Assembly (NCBI GenBank): GCA_003008705.1
Contig: PDUO01000001.1
Span: forward strand, 1,149,705 to 1,213,704
Direction: 5' to 3'
Origin: Pezicula radicicola
Taxonomy: Eukaryota; Ascomycota; Leotiomycetes; Helotiales; Dermateaceae
Length of the DNA stretch: 64,000 nucleotides
Below are positions 21,762 through 33,504 of this stretch, piece by piece. The notes under the pieces are model-generated. The model was not told the DNA's origin, ran no database searches, and was given only the letters and a program-made list of their open reading frames with translations. How positions within the stretch are numbered: the first letter of the stretch is position 1; each line of letters starts with the position of its first letter. Both the position numbers and the translations under genes were made by a program.

Positions 21762-22867
21762 ATGGTTCACACAGAAGCCTTGATGGCAGCTAAGCTCTTC
21801 GACATTCAGGCCTCCATCTACGTTGTTACTGGCGGCGGTACTGGTATTGGACTCGGTAAGAATATTCAAGCTTTCCTGCCCAAAAAGAATTTCTGGCCCT
21901 GACGATCTTCAGTGGCGACTCAGGCCTTGGCAGCTAATGGTGCTAAGGCTTATATTACTGGACGTAGAATGGAGGCTCTTGAGAATGCAGCCAAGTCTTA
22001 TGCGCCAAATGATGCTGGAGAGATAATCCCGTAGGTAGCCCACAATATCTCAAAATAATGTGCATTGCTCAATATTATGATAACTGCAGAATTGGACCTT
22101 GTGATGTAACCAAGAAAGAAGATCTGGAGAATCTGGTGGCTTAGATCAAGCAGAAGGAGAAGTATGTCAATCTACTAGTCACCAATGCTGGTATCTCAGG
22201 CCCCAAAGCCCGACAACGAAGAAGATTCAGAAATAAAAAATAAGCTCTTCCAGAATAAATCTTTTTCACAATAATCAGACACATTTAACAGTAAAACCCC
22301 TCCCAACAGCAAGTGCACTACTTACTAAAAAAAACAACAACAGCTAACGTCTCCGCAGTCTACTTTACAACAGTAGCATTCCTCCCACTTCTCCAAGCAA
22401 GCAAAGAAACCCACGGACACCTATCGCCCAGCGCCATTGTCAATTCGTCCATGTCGGGAATCATGCGACATGCACAAGGTCACTTCTCTTACAATGCGAT
22501 AAAATCAGCGACGGTTCACCTCTCCAAAATGATGGCCTACGAGTTTAAGAAAATCGGCGTTAGAGTCAATAGTATTGCTCCTGGATACTTCCCAAGTGAG
22601 ATGACAACCAAAGAGAGTGATGAGAAGCAGAAGAGCGTCTTGCCAGAGGAGATGATCCAGGAAAAGGGTCATGTACCGATGAATAGAGGTGAGCTAAGTT
22701 GCTTAAAAAGATTAGCGAGGGCTTGAAATTTTATATACTGACTTATCTGACTAGCTGGGAGTGATGAGGAAATGGCTCAGGGTATCCTTTTCTTGACCAA
22801 GAACATGTACGTTTACGGGGAAGTTATTGCAATTGATGGGGGTGTGCTTTTGGAGGTGCTATCGTAA
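21762..22867 (+). pseudogene. Decayed short-chain dehydrogenase/reductase
   Basis: The SDR fold is clear. The NAD(P)-binding motif TGGGTGIGLG (joined across the intron at about 21857-21911) is followed by NGAKAYITGRR, CDVTKKEDL, the NAG motif (TNAGISGPKA), a Ser motif (VNSSMSGIMRHA), the catalytic pair in YNAIKSATVHLSK, and the end motif VIAIDGGVLLEVLS. Introns and splice sites are still visible (also 22689-22754). The gene is broken by a TAG at 22142-22144 where a Glu or Gln codon would be, by a frameshift just after GISGPKA near 22210, and by further stops before the NVSAVYFTTVAFLPLL segment. The catalytic residues survive, so loss is recent or partial. Homologues usually span about 290-310 aa. 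Function of the ancestor (fungal 3-oxoacyl-ACP-reductase-like or sorbose-type reductase) is not determinable. Confidence 0.85.
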
Positions 22868-23625
22868 GTTTGACTTTTTAACTCTAGTAAGCGGATGCGT
22901 ATGCGTCGCTAGAAGGGTTAATTGAAAGAACTGTCGGACGACCCAATATAGGCAGCTCCGAGGCTCCCCCAAGTAGACGATAGAAATCTCTAGACTGTTC
23001 TCATATAATAATATATTTGTGTTACTTGTCAGTGTATATCTGCTCGGACACATGCTCAAAGTAGAAATTCTTCTGACTGAAGTCAATTCTTTAAGGCATC
23101 TAAATGCCACTCCTTTCAAAATAACATAGTTACTTAGAGCAAGTTGGTAACTCAATCGAGTCCTAGTGGATCTGTGACACAAGAATGTGCAAGTGCTATG
23201 GTACAGCAATCAGTGGGCTACAAGTTGAGATGACGTCCTTTACTGAGAGGAATGGTGAAACCCTAATTCTCCGCAGAATGTTACTGTCAAAGTTAAGAGA
23301 AATATATACATTCTTGTGATGCATATTTAAATACAAAACATGTTTGGTTACCTATTTTGTGGTTTGTAGATATGAAATTGAAAACAAAAATACAGTTATT
23401 TAAAAGAAACAATTAAACAGCGTAAAAGGGCGAGATCACAAAATACAAACATGATCTAGAATCACCAAAGAGGGCAAAATGTGAACTCCATAGACCGTCA
23501 TAAAGCTCTATGCTTCCTTGCACTCGAGAGACGTAGCCATTCAGCACCCCGTTCCATTTCCAATCAGCATCCAGCCAATATTTTACGCCATCAAGAACGA
23601 CAAAGCAAACCGAGTCCAAAAATGC
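22868..23625. other. Intergenic, no gene seen
   Basis: AT-rich. Several short open frames lack any coding feature. It separates the decayed dehydrogenase from the convergent SAP-domain gene. Confidence 0.45.
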
Positions 23626-24422
23626 TTAAGCAGTCTTGGGTACATTTTTTGCACCAAAGATATCGTCAACAAAATCATTCCACAATTCTTTTAATGCTCC
23701 AGGTTGCTTGATCTCCTCAACAGGTGTTGCAGAGAAGCCTGCCGTCAGGTCCTTTAAATCAATATCAATCCCAGCATTATCCACCACCTCTGTCATGGCT
23801 GCAACAGTGACCTTCTCAGGATCTGCAGCAACAACGCTGATTTGAGGACTGGGGATAGCTGGGTCGAGGGTTTCGACGGCGTGAGCTGAGGTTGCCGACC
23901 GATCCGGAGTGTAATTGTCTGGAAGGAGGGGAACTCTCAGTTTTGAGAAAGGGTTTGTTGGACCTTCTTCAGGGACGTTTGGGAGAAAGGCAAAATCGAT
24001 AGTTGAAGCATCATGGACAGCTTGTTTAGGAGCAGATGTTCTAAAGCCTTGCATGAGGGGGATTGTTTCGTAAACGGGCGCTTGGCTGCTTCGGACCGGA
24101 CGGTGGCCGCCAAATGTGCTGTGAGATCTAGTAATATCATACGCTGCGAGGCGTTCAGCAAGCTGTAAGCAGTATAGAATCAGCGACTATTCAGGATCAT
24201 CAATGGTTTGGTTTGGATTGCATCTACCTCTCCTTTATTGCCTGCTGTTTTCAATTGACGTTTGCTACACTCGGCTCTGAGGTCTTTCAAATTGCGGGGT
24301 AGGTAGGCATTATGTCCAGCTTGAGAGTCGAGCAGGCCAGATGGACGGGCAGCTTTGGCACTGGAGCTGATGCCTCTAATGGCATGTGTGAACTTGGTCA
24401 CCGGAGGAGTAACTCTTGACAT
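23626..24422 (-). CDS. SAP-domain protein, probably mitochondrial (AIM34-like)
   Basis: Exons in minus order 24228-24422 and 23626-24162, with a 65-bp intron, give 243 aa. The splice joins the two halves of a SAP motif: LKDLRAECSKRQLKTAGNKG (about residues 45-64) continues as ELAERLAAYDI. SAP motifs bind nucleic acid in nuclear proteins, but a single SAP motif also occurs in yeast mitochondrial protein Aim34. The N-terminus (MSRVTPPVTKFTHAIRGISS) is basic, hydroxylated and free of acids, as in a mitochondrial presequence. The rest is low in recognisable motifs and ends in a short helix-rich segment (ALKELWNDFVDDIFG). The Aim34 relation is by domain and layout only; function unknown. Confidence 0.8.
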
Positions 24423-25697
24423 TGTTATGGGTGTTGGGTGTTGGGTGTTGGGAGTTGTTTGGGGATGTGAAGAGGATCTCAGTAAGCAGACAGATACGCA
24501 AGCGAGGAAAGGGTTGTCGCTGATGGATGAGAGGAAGAACTTGGTACAGTAAGGAGTAAGGACAAACTAGATGGCTTCGAGAAGGTTGGGCGATGGATGA
24601 TAGCAAGTGGAAATGAAATGGAAACAGAAAAAGACGAAAAGATAGGAGTAGTCGAGATGAGTCAGGTCAGCAGAGTAAGTATTTAAATTTATTCGGGAAT
24701 TGTGCACGACAGCGGACGTGGATGATGTGGATGAATAAATACCTTATTAAGGTCGTGATGGAATCTGTTGAATGACGCTGGGCGAACATCACTTGCTCCA
24801 AATCTGGGGCTTGCTCGGGTGTGTTGAGCTCAACAGGATCCCCCCTGCGAGAAGAGGCCACCAAGGGGCCCACAAAGAACTTAAGAAGCCCGTAAGAAGC
24901 CCAGAAGGAGCACATCAGACCCCCTACCGAACCGTGCTTTAGCTCTCTACCGTACCCTCTAACGCAAAGCTCAGGCCCAGCTCAGGCCGCACGGTAAGCT
25001 GACCAACCTCCATTCCCTAAACTGTTCCTACTACTACTAATAAATACCATCGTTGGAAGTCTCCGAACGCCCCCCTCCCTCCTTCTAGACAGGTACCGTA
25101 GTAGCGGTCTGGAAAGTCAACTTCAAAACATTCCATACCCGCAGCCTTCCATCCCGTAGCCTCATAGACCTCCCATACCTTTCTTGCATGTCACTCAAGA
25201 CCCGCCAATGACATCCATTGCGACAACACCATGTTTCGGAGCAGTCAAACTGAATCGTCCAAGAGAATGTATTACTACCGTCATAAAATCGACGCGATGA
25301 AGGGTATGAAGGGTATTTCCAGCTAAATTCATGCTGCCATGCAGAACGAATGCGGCATCATACAACAACTGACTCCCATGCCATGCCATGCCATGCTGCC
25401 CCAAGTTACGCATATGTACAGTATCAGACCATTGACCGGATGACATTTCGCATCCCAAACGCCACGCCAAGTGCAAAAGGATGCTTCTCTCCAACCTTCA
25501 AGGCGCATTACTGTAACTTTTCCACTCTCACCCCTCTCTCCAATAGGAAGTGCTCTCTCATCCTCCTCTTCTATTCCTAGATTTCGCTCTTTCTAAATCT
25601 AGATCTGGTACCGACTTGGGTATTTCTTTCACCGACCATTGTACGCAGCTGCATCTTCTTCGTGCTCTAACTGCTGCGCATAATTCAAGAGTCTTAC
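24423..25697. other. Intergenic, no gene seen
   Basis: About 1.27 kb. Holds a GGGTGTTGGGTGTTGGGTGTT-like direct repeat at about 24428-24450 and a (CCATG)n run at 25378-25396. No exon with family motifs recognised. Confidence 0.5.
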
Positions 25698-27067
25698 TCA
25701 GTCTGTCTTCCAATGTCCTGTCAGAGAACCGTCAATATCCTCTTGTGCAATGTGCAGCTCGACTGCGTATAGAGTCATTGTAGCAGCAACGTTGATCCAG
25801 CGCCATACATTGCCACCAGCATCGCCGCCTTGCATGGTCCACCACTCGACTGAGTTCCCCTCTGCCGACGTTGTGGAGAAATGCTGCATCAGTAAACTGG
25901 TATACACCGCTACCAGTATGGATGGACTGAACCAGCTAAGTAGACCTAGGATCTTGCCAGCTCCATCGCTGTCATCGAGGCTGGGCTCTTGAGACAGAGC
26001 TCGCGCGCCTGACTCTCGAACAGCTGGTATAATCCGAGTTGCTGCGTAAAAGACAAAAATTCGATAGGCGAGGGAGATGATGATGGACGGGGTGATGGTC
26101 TGGAACGCGGCGTAAAGAAAAGAAAAGCTTGAGTGTATCGCCGAGGGGAGAGTTGACAGCACGTATACCAGGGTAGAATATGATGCCATGATAATAGGAG
26201 GAAATGGTGGAAACTCGGGTTGTGCCGGTGGTGGTGGTGGAGCCTCGGCTGCACTTGTGGGAAGATAATCTGTAAAGATCTGATAGATGCATAGCACCAC
26301 GTACGCAAAGAGCAGAGAGCTTTCCACTGGATTCCCCCTACCGCTTCCAATGCCCCAAGCACATAGGAAAACAGCACAAGTAATGGTGACACCGATCAAA
26401 GTGGCGTCAACGTTGCCCACTTCTGGGAAGCTGGTGATTCTCCATAGGAAATAGACGGAGCTGGAGATAATCGAGGCTGATAAAACGAGAAGCCCAATCT
26501 GTGGAAGGTCAGTATAATAACAACATATCAAAGGCGAAGTCTACCTACCATCCAGGTATCACTCCGTCCTCGGTTCACAAGCCATCTCGTGATTTGACCT
26601 GCCGACTGTATCACCAGCAGACTGCAAAAGCCCTCAGCTAATTGGAAGAATGGCGTGGAGTATCTGAGCAAGTTGTCCCAAGCCCCAACCGTCAACATCT
26701 CAAGAAGCCCTCCTGAGCCAAATATCCACTCTTTGATGTTCGTATGCTCTGCTCGTTTCCCATCAAAGGTCCTCGCAACCCAGTCTCCGCTACTATTCGC
26801 ATCCACAGCAAATCGGTTCATACTCCAAATCAACAAGCCTGGCAGCAGTATCCACTGCGACATCGCAATGACCTGTATGAGGGCCCATCGTATTCTTGAC
26901 TTGTCTGGTGTTGCTAGTTTTAGCGTCGAGTAAAAGAAGTAGAAGTAAAATAGGGACAGGGAGAATGCGAGCCCGCATTCCCGACCCCCGACATCGAAGG
27001 CTATAGGAATCGAGAGGATGATCGAGAGGAGAAAGATGGCAGAGGAGAGGACGCGAAAGAACCACAT
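25698..27067 (-). CDS. ice2: ICE2 family ER membrane protein
   Basis: Polytopic ER protein of the Ice2 family. In yeast it shapes cortical ER and restrains the Nem1-Spo7/lipin phosphatase, promoting membrane over storage lipid. Exons in minus order 26549-27067 and 25698-26498, with a 50-bp intron (donor GTAGGTAG), give 439 aa. The N-terminus MWFFRVLSSAIFLLSIILSI opens the first membrane segment and is followed by FDVGGRECGLAFSLSLF, a family hallmark. I count about eight hydrophobic segments. A Pro-rich loop (APPPPPAQPEFPPFPP) lies in the middle. It is encoded in the same window as NEM1, its functional opponent, but about 9 kb away and probably by chance. Confidence 0.92.
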
Positions 27068-28057
27068 CAGCGTTGTTGTCGCCGGAGCGTGCTTAGAAGC
27101 GCGCCCAGCTTGGTGTTGTTCAAGAGCGAGATGTGAGGGTCTTCGTGCTCCTCAGAGATGTGAAGAACAATAAGGGAGAGATAGTGACGAAGGGTTCGAT
27201 GTGAATTTATTCGCCGCGACCGTTGTTGCGGTGTGTACTGCAGATTCCGACAAGATTCCACTTCTTCCTCCCGTCGTTATCAGATGTAGTGCCGGTCCGC
27301 TTTCTCTCGACCGCAGCTAAACGTAGTGGGCAGATGCTATCGACGGGCAAGTTAAGTTAACTCTTCTGATGATGACACCCCGATTTGCCCTGTCTTGTGA
27401 GGAGGCGTCTCTGAGGACGCTGGAACAAAAAGTTGCCTGGTCTGGGCAGCCCTACAGATGGGTGCGCCAATGGCCTTGCTGTCGCGTGCTGGGGTCGGAT
27501 CGCAAAAGTGATCGGCTGTTGGCCCTTTGGTTGTTCACCTCGCACTTATGGATTTCGGATCTGCTGTATCTGCTGTCAGGTACGCAATAATGCAGCTGGT
27601 CGTATGTACGAGTTGCTGTTTAGGCGCACTCTTCAGATGCAAGAAGAGAATGTTTAGTTCAGTAACAGTCTCATACTCCGCCAGGCATAGATGGCCGAGA
27701 CGGTGCACATGTAAATTACAGGAAAGATTAGGCAAAATCTACAAAGTATGGTAGTCTAGCGCCTACCTACATACTACTGTAGTTCAGCTACTACTACAAA
27801 GTATGCCACTTACAAGCCAAGGAATACAAGCACTACAGTGAGCAAGAGCATAGCCAGCAAATTAACTTGCTACTTGATCAAGTGTCTACCAAATAATGAG
27901 TGAGTTGGGAGAGACAGGCAGGCAGAGTTCATGTTCGCCACGTAGCCAATCAGAATGACCTAATAAACCCCTCCGTGCTAGGTAATCAAGGCTCCCCGCA
28001 TCAAATTCAGAACTAGCTGCGCTACCAAATCGTAACGAAAACAAACAAAATACGTTG
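27068..28057. other. Divergent intergenic, ICE2 and MYG1
   Basis: About 990 bp between divergent genes. TACTACTG/CTACTACTAC short repeats occur at about 27765-27800. No exon recognised. Confidence 0.5.
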
Positions 28058-29128
28058 ATGCATCATATTGCCCTAAACATGATCGAATCACTTTCCAAAA
28101 GACTCAAGACTTCGCCAGTCAGTATTGGTACTCACAATGGCCATTTTCACGCCGATGAAGCACTTGCAGTTCACATGCTCCGCCTTCTCCCCACCTACAA
28201 ATCTTCTCAACTCATCCGGACCCGCGATCCAGCCCTTCTGAAGACTTGTCATACCGTTGTCGATGTTGGAGGAGAGTATGACGCCTCAACTAACCGTTAC
28301 GACCACCACCAGCGCGGTTTTGATGTTACCTTCCACGACCGTCCTACCAAGCTTTCATCAGCAGGGTTGGTGTTCAAGCATTTTGGCAAGCAGATTATCG
28401 CGCAGAATTTAGACGTGCCAGAAGATACAGAGGAGGTTAACGTAGTCTACAAGAAGCTGTATGAGGATTTCATTGAGGCGCTGGATGCACACGACAACGG
28501 TATCTCAGCATACGACCCCGAAGGCATTACAAAGGCTGGCCTGGAGAAGAAATTCAATGATGGAGGAGCTACCCTGGGCGCCATGGTGGGCAGACTGAAC
28601 CCCAAGTGGAATGATCCTACACCTTCAGATCCTGTTGAGGCCCAGCAAGCGGAGGATGAGAAGTTCTTGGCGGCTAGTCAAAGAATCGGCGAAGAGTTTG
28701 ATCGTGCCTTAGATGGCTATACCAAATCATGGGTTCCAGCAAGAAGCATTGTGGAGAAGGCCTACAATAAGAGACTCGAGTATGATGCTATGGGAAGGAT
28801 CATGGTGCTTGATGGTGGCGCCGTTCCTTGGAAGGAGCATTTATACAACCTCGAAGATGCCGATAAGGACAACTCGAAAGTGTTGTATGTCTTATATCCA
28901 GAGAAGCCAGTTCCAGAGGCGAAATGGAGGATACAGTGTGTACCAGTCAGCAAGGACTCCTTTACAAGCAGGAAGCCATTGCCGGAAGCGTGGAGGGGGT
29001 TCCGAGATGAGAAGTTAGATGAGGTCTCCGGCATCAGTGGTGGGGTGTTTGTTCACGCCGGAGGTTTTATTGGGGGAAGCAAGACGTTCGAAGGAGCAAA
29101 GGTGATGGCGGCCAAGGCCCTCGAGTAG
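28058..29128 (+). CDS. MYG1 family exonuclease/hydrolase (UPF0160)
   Basis: A single-exon protein of the MYG1/GAMM1 family, DHH-like metal-dependent 3'-5' RNA exonucleases that act in mitochondrion and nucleus in animals. From the ATG at 28058 it has 356 aa; an in-frame ATG at 28079 would give 349 aa. Metal-binding signatures are plain: THNGHFHADEALAVH (residues 25-39), VVDVGGEYD, NRYDHHQRGF and ALDAHDNGISAYD. The C-terminal PEAWRG and GGVFVHAGGFIGG motifs are also family hallmarks. The length matches homologues (about 340-380 aa). No damage seen. Confidence 0.94.
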   Translation: MHHIALNMIESLSKRLKTSPVSIGTHNGHFHADEALAVHMLRLLPTYKSSQLIRTRDPALLKTCHTVVDVGGEYDASTNRYDHHQRGFDVTFHDRPTKLSSAGLVFKHFGKQIIAQNLDVPEDTEEVNVVYKKLYEDFIEALDAHDNGISAYDPEGITKAGLEKKFNDGGATLGAMVGRLNPKWNDPTPSDPVEAQQAEDEKFLAASQRIGEEFDRALDGYTKSWVPARSIVEKAYNKRLEYDAMGRIMVLDGGAVPWKEHLYNLEDADKDNSKVLYVLYPEKPVPEAKWRIQCVPVSKDSFTSRKPLPEAWRGFRDEKLDEVSGISGGVFVHAGGFIGGSKTFEGAKVMAAKALE

Positions 29129-29706
29129 AGTTGCAAAGAGAGATATCGCATGGTTGGCGTTGACGGAATGGAAAATGATTGTATAGACACGATAGCACGA
29201 GAACAGCCCCTGAATGGGCGCATGAAAACAACAGAAAAGGGGTGGGATATTAAAACGAATTGGCCCCATCCATAGGTATAATATTGAATAATACCTCACC
29301 TGTGGTTCTTCGATTGACCAAAATGAGACCAGTAACTGGTTCCTGATATGTGCACGCTGCTACGATTGATAGATATATGACGCAGGCCATCTAGCGTGTA
29401 TGCTGCGTTGCTTCGAGCTCACACGCCTTGCAAAGTAAATTGGTCTCGAATTGAGTGACCTAAGTTACTGCTAAGCAATATACCAAAACCAAATCAAGAG
29501 AGATACTGAAGTCAATTGTCAAGTGAAGCGTACACATTTTAAAATTGAGTATGTACTTTCCACGGAGTGGCTCGAGTGACCACCGTTCGCTGGCACTGCC
29601 GATAAGAAGATAAGCGAAGTTTTTTTTTCGGTGAGGTTGGTGTTGGCTTGACTTTGCGCTCTGCAATTTACGTTTTTCCACCATATAATTCGCAACATCA
29701 GCAGCT
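29129..29706. other. Intergenic, MYG1 to DBP3
   Basis: No exon recognised. The DBP3 leader includes a T8 tract near 29620. Confidence 0.5.
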
Positions 29707-31605
29707 ATGGCAAAACGCACTCTCGATGACGCCGAACTGACCAATGGAGTTCCTGCCACTGTATCGAAGAAGGGACGGAAAGAAAAACGACAACGCTCCA
29801 CAGAGGAATCCACTCCGGATCAAGATGTAATTCCAATCGGTGACGCTGAAGAGGGCGAGTCTAAAGAGGCGCGGAAGGAGAGAAGGCGTCTAAAGAAGCT
29901 GAAGAAGTCAGAGAAAAGCGAAGATGCTGATGTTGAGACCGCTACTCCTGATGAATCGAGCACATCCGATCCCAAGGCCGACAAGGCTGCAAAGAAGGCC
30001 GAGAAAGCAAGACTAAAGGCATTGAAGAAAGCCAAGAAAGAACAAGAAAAGGTGCTTGAAGCGGATGTCACTGAAAACCCTTCGCTCCCTGCCACACCCA
30101 CAGCCTCAGTAGTTGCAGCTACCAGTGCCTCCAGCTCCTACACTGAAGATGCTGATCTAGCTGCTCTTCCGCAAGCTGAGATTGACCAGTTCCTTGCAGA
30201 CAACTTCATTACCATTACGGATCCCCTCAAGAGCTCGAAACCCCTTCGACCTCTTACCAAATTCTCATATCTTCCCATCAGCGATCCAGCCCAGCGAGCC
30301 CCCTTCAAAGACTTCAAGGCTCCCACACCTATACAAGCTGCAGCATGGCCATTCCTACTTGTGGGCCGCGATGTGATTGGTGTGGCTGAGACGGGATCTG
30401 GGAAGACTATGGCATTTGCAGTCCCTTGTGTGCGATACATCTCATCCCTACCTAAAAACCAGAGAAATAAGGGCCCGAAGGCTGTCATTGTCTCCCCAAC
30501 TCGAGAGCTTGCAATGCAGAGTTACGAGCAAATCACAAAATTGACCAAAGCATCAGGCCTCCAAGGTGTATGTGTATACGGCGGTGTGCCAAAGGACGAG
30601 CAGCGCAAGGGCCTTAAGACTGCAGATATCGTTGTTGCAACTCCTGGCCGTCTCAATGACCTTATCAATGAAGGATGCGCAGATCTGAGCAAGGTTGTTT
30701 ATGTGGTTCTCGATGAGGCCGACAGGATGCTTGACAAAGGGTTTGAAGAGGAAATCCGCAAGATCATCAATACTACACTTCCATTGGGGAAGCGGCAGAC
30801 ACTCATGTTCACAGCTACTTGGCCTGAATCAGTCCGGGCACTCGCTGCAACCTTTATGTCCAATCCGATCAAAATTGCCATTGGTGACAATCCAACAGGA
30901 GACTTGCGTGCAAACACCCGCATTGTACAGAAGGTCGAGGTTGTAGACCCAAGGGGCAAGGAGTTCCGGCTTCTACAGCTACTCAAGCAATACCAGAGTG
31001 GGAGTCAAAAAGACGATCGTATATTAGTGTTTTGCTTGTACAAAAAAGAGGCTACTCGAGTGGAGGGTTTTATCCGGTCCAAAGGATTCCGTGTAGCTGG
31101 GATTCATGGCGACTTAAGCCAGGAGCAGAGAACCAGGAGTTTAGACGCTTTCAAGCAAGGTGGTACTCCTGTCCTTGTGGCAACAGATGTTGCTGCACGG
31201 GGATTGGATATACCGTCTGTGCAGGTGGTGATTAATGTCACTTTCCCACTCACCGTTGAGGACTACGTTCATAGAATTGGTCGAACTGGAAGAGCTGGTA
31301 AAGAAGGTCTTGCAATCACATTATTTACTGAGCATGATAAGGCTCAATCTGGAGCGTAAGTCACCCTGTCCCGGTCCTAAGCTAAGCGACGGTTCCAAGC
31401 GACCTAGTGGACGCTACTGAACAAGCGAACCCCAACTAACAACTTACCTAGTTTGATCAATGTCCTAAAGGCTGCAAACCAGCCTGTCCCGGAGGAGTTG
31501 TTGAAGTTTGGTACAACAGTGAAGAGAAAGGGTCATGACGCATATGGTGCTTTTTTCAAAGATGTGGATGCTACAAAAACGGCGCAGAAGATTAAATTTG
31601 ACTAG
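29707..31605 (+). CDS. dbp3: ATP-dependent RNA helicase DBP3
   Basis: DEAD-box helicase of the Dbp3 type, used in nucleolar processing of 60S rRNA precursors. Exons 29707-31355 and 31452-31605, with a 96-bp intron, give 600 aa. The first 150 residues are Lys/Glu-rich and disordered, as in nucleolar helicases. Core motifs in order are the Q motif [11 protein letters not shown], motif I AETGSGKT (about residue 227), PTREL, TPGRL, DEAD in [10 protein letters not shown] (about 335), motif III as TAT in FTATWP (the variant also present in yeast Dbp3), and motif [15 protein letters not shown]. Exon 2 supplies the C-terminal tail, ending AQKIKFD. Without splicing the frame would stop at 31359. Confidence 0.94.
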
Positions 31606-31671
31606 ATTTTTAGATGCATTATCATACACGAGCGTTACTTAGATGTGAATTGCAGTTGCGTAATTTTAATA

Positions 31672-31992
31672 AGACTTGCCTAAACTAAGTGAGTTGCCTA
31701 AACTAAGTGAGTTGCCTAAACTAAGTGAGTTGCCTAAACTAAGTGAGTTGCTCAAATCAAGTAGATTACTGAAATTAATTAAGTTACTCAAAGTCAAGTA
31801 GGCTATTAAGGTTAAGTGAGTTACCCAGAATAAGTGAGTTACCCAGAATAAGTGAGTTACCCAGAATAAGTAAGTCACCTAGATTAAGTGAGTTATCCAG
31901 AATAAGTGAGTCACCTAGATTAAGTGAGTTACCCAGAATAAGTGAGTTACCCAGAATAAGTGAGTTACCCAGAATAAATGGGTCACTTAGAT
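31672..31992. repeat. 18-bp tandem repeat array
   Basis: About 17-18 tandem copies of an 18-bp unit. The left part is GTGAGTTGCCTAAACTAA, the right part GTGAGTTACCCAGAATAA, with diverged copies (TCAAATCAAGTAGATTAC type) between them. Variant copies read AGTCACCTAGATTAAGTGAG (31873-31892). Two overlapping minus-strand open frames made of a repeated six-residue unit result from the 18-bp period and are not genes. The array starts 67 bases after the DBP3 stop. Confidence 0.95.
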
Positions 31993-33504
31993 ATAGCAAG
32001 TAGGCAAGCCCTAGCCAATCAATGGTCAGATCAAGGGGACAATGATTCTCGCAAGCCGAGTATACAGAGAATTGTTCTAAACTACCCTAAATCGTTCGAT
32101 CGAGCTCTTATTCTACCATGCAAAGTTAACATAAAGAGATTTGCATATCGTGAGCTTGATATAGTGCCATTATACAAAGTCTCTACCAATGATAGGTGTC
32201 TTATATCCCTTACACCGTTTCCTGCCATTTTGTACAGATTCGACACCCCGAGGATTTCGCCTCTAAAATATATCTGTAATTTGTCGTGCACATCCTGTTA
32301 GTCAGTGGGATTGACAGTAAACGGTGGAAATGATAGATATACTTGGTTCCAAAGTTGTTGATGGTATCCCAGGGATAGCTGATGCAAAGTTGAAGTCCAG
32401 GAAATAGAACTTGGGATGAAGATAACGGGGTTTTCGGGCTTAGAAGTCAAAGACTTGTTGGTAATTCAACTTGTCAGTCTGAAATTTCTGGTAAGAATCT
32501 ACTATTATATGTGAGATACTGTATGTGCAATGCCCTTCATCATTCACAAGGCCACTAGCAAACACCGTAGTCCATCTGAATGTTCTTATATGGTTCTATG
32601 TTTTTTATGTACTCCAATGATTGGTAGTATTTTATACCGGAATGATAACGGCTGTACTACTCGTTATGAAAGTTCCTTAGTTTTGGAGCCTAGCTCAAAT
32701 CACTGTGAGGTCTCCTTTCCCTTTCGTTACCAGGCACTATTAACAGCAAATGGATATTTCCTCACTAACTGGTGCAAGAGCTGACGCAATACTGATTTTT
32801 CACTACTACGCTGCCCAGATACTCCATTGTAACATTTTCAAATTACGGCTCTTCCACATAGAACTTGAACTTATAAGGTACTAATACGTACGCCCTCCCG
32901 GAGCAATACTTTCCATGCAATTCATTACCATATGTCTTCCAATTACGATAAGTATTGTGATAGCCGTGGTATCAATATGGACTTATTGTCAGCCTCAATT
33001 GAGTCTACTGCTCGACTTCTATAGAATGAATCATGACATACAAAGTAAGAAATATCATGTTGCTGGTCCAAGTAGAAAGTGATCCACTAATCACGCCTTC
33101 TTCAGGACTAGCATGGGGATAATGACTAATTAATTAGCACCCACCAAGGCCTTGTATACCGTCACACCTTGTGCGTTGGGAGGCATATACTTGTTTGGCG
33201 TTTGGAAATTCTAGTCCAGGAATCGCCTCCAAGGAAGGGGAGATAAATAGATTCCAACTCCTAGTTTCCCAAAGCCACAACAAGCGCAATTGACGGCGGC
33301 AGGACGAACCTCAAGATTGGAAAGGATTGAAAATGCCATCCGTTATAATACTGTTGCATCGATAGAAGAAAAGCTATCCATGTCATCGAGCATCAAGCAA
33401 GCTTACTACTGTACAATTCCCCCTCGCTTCGGGTTCCCCAATCATAGAGCATGATGTCTAGCACATCCTTAAGCTGCCACGGTCTCTCATAGGTGTCGTC
33501 TACC
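31993..33504. other. Gene-free stretch after the satellite
   Basis: AT-rich DNA with scattered protein-like snippets in one plus frame (31978-32301 and 32530-32784) broken by TAG and TGA codons. I cannot assign a family, and a second frame also looks protein-like near 32350-32400. It may be an old decayed gene. Nothing functional seen. Confidence 0.4.

Noticed and set aside
31666..31999. Two overlapping minus-strand open frames of repeated six-residue units
   Set aside because: They follow from the 18-bp period of the satellite, are present in more than one frame and have no flanking gene structure.
31978..32784. Possible decayed gene after the satellite
   Set aside because: Two different frames look weakly protein-like, stops include TGA, and no family could be named, so it was not listed as a gene.
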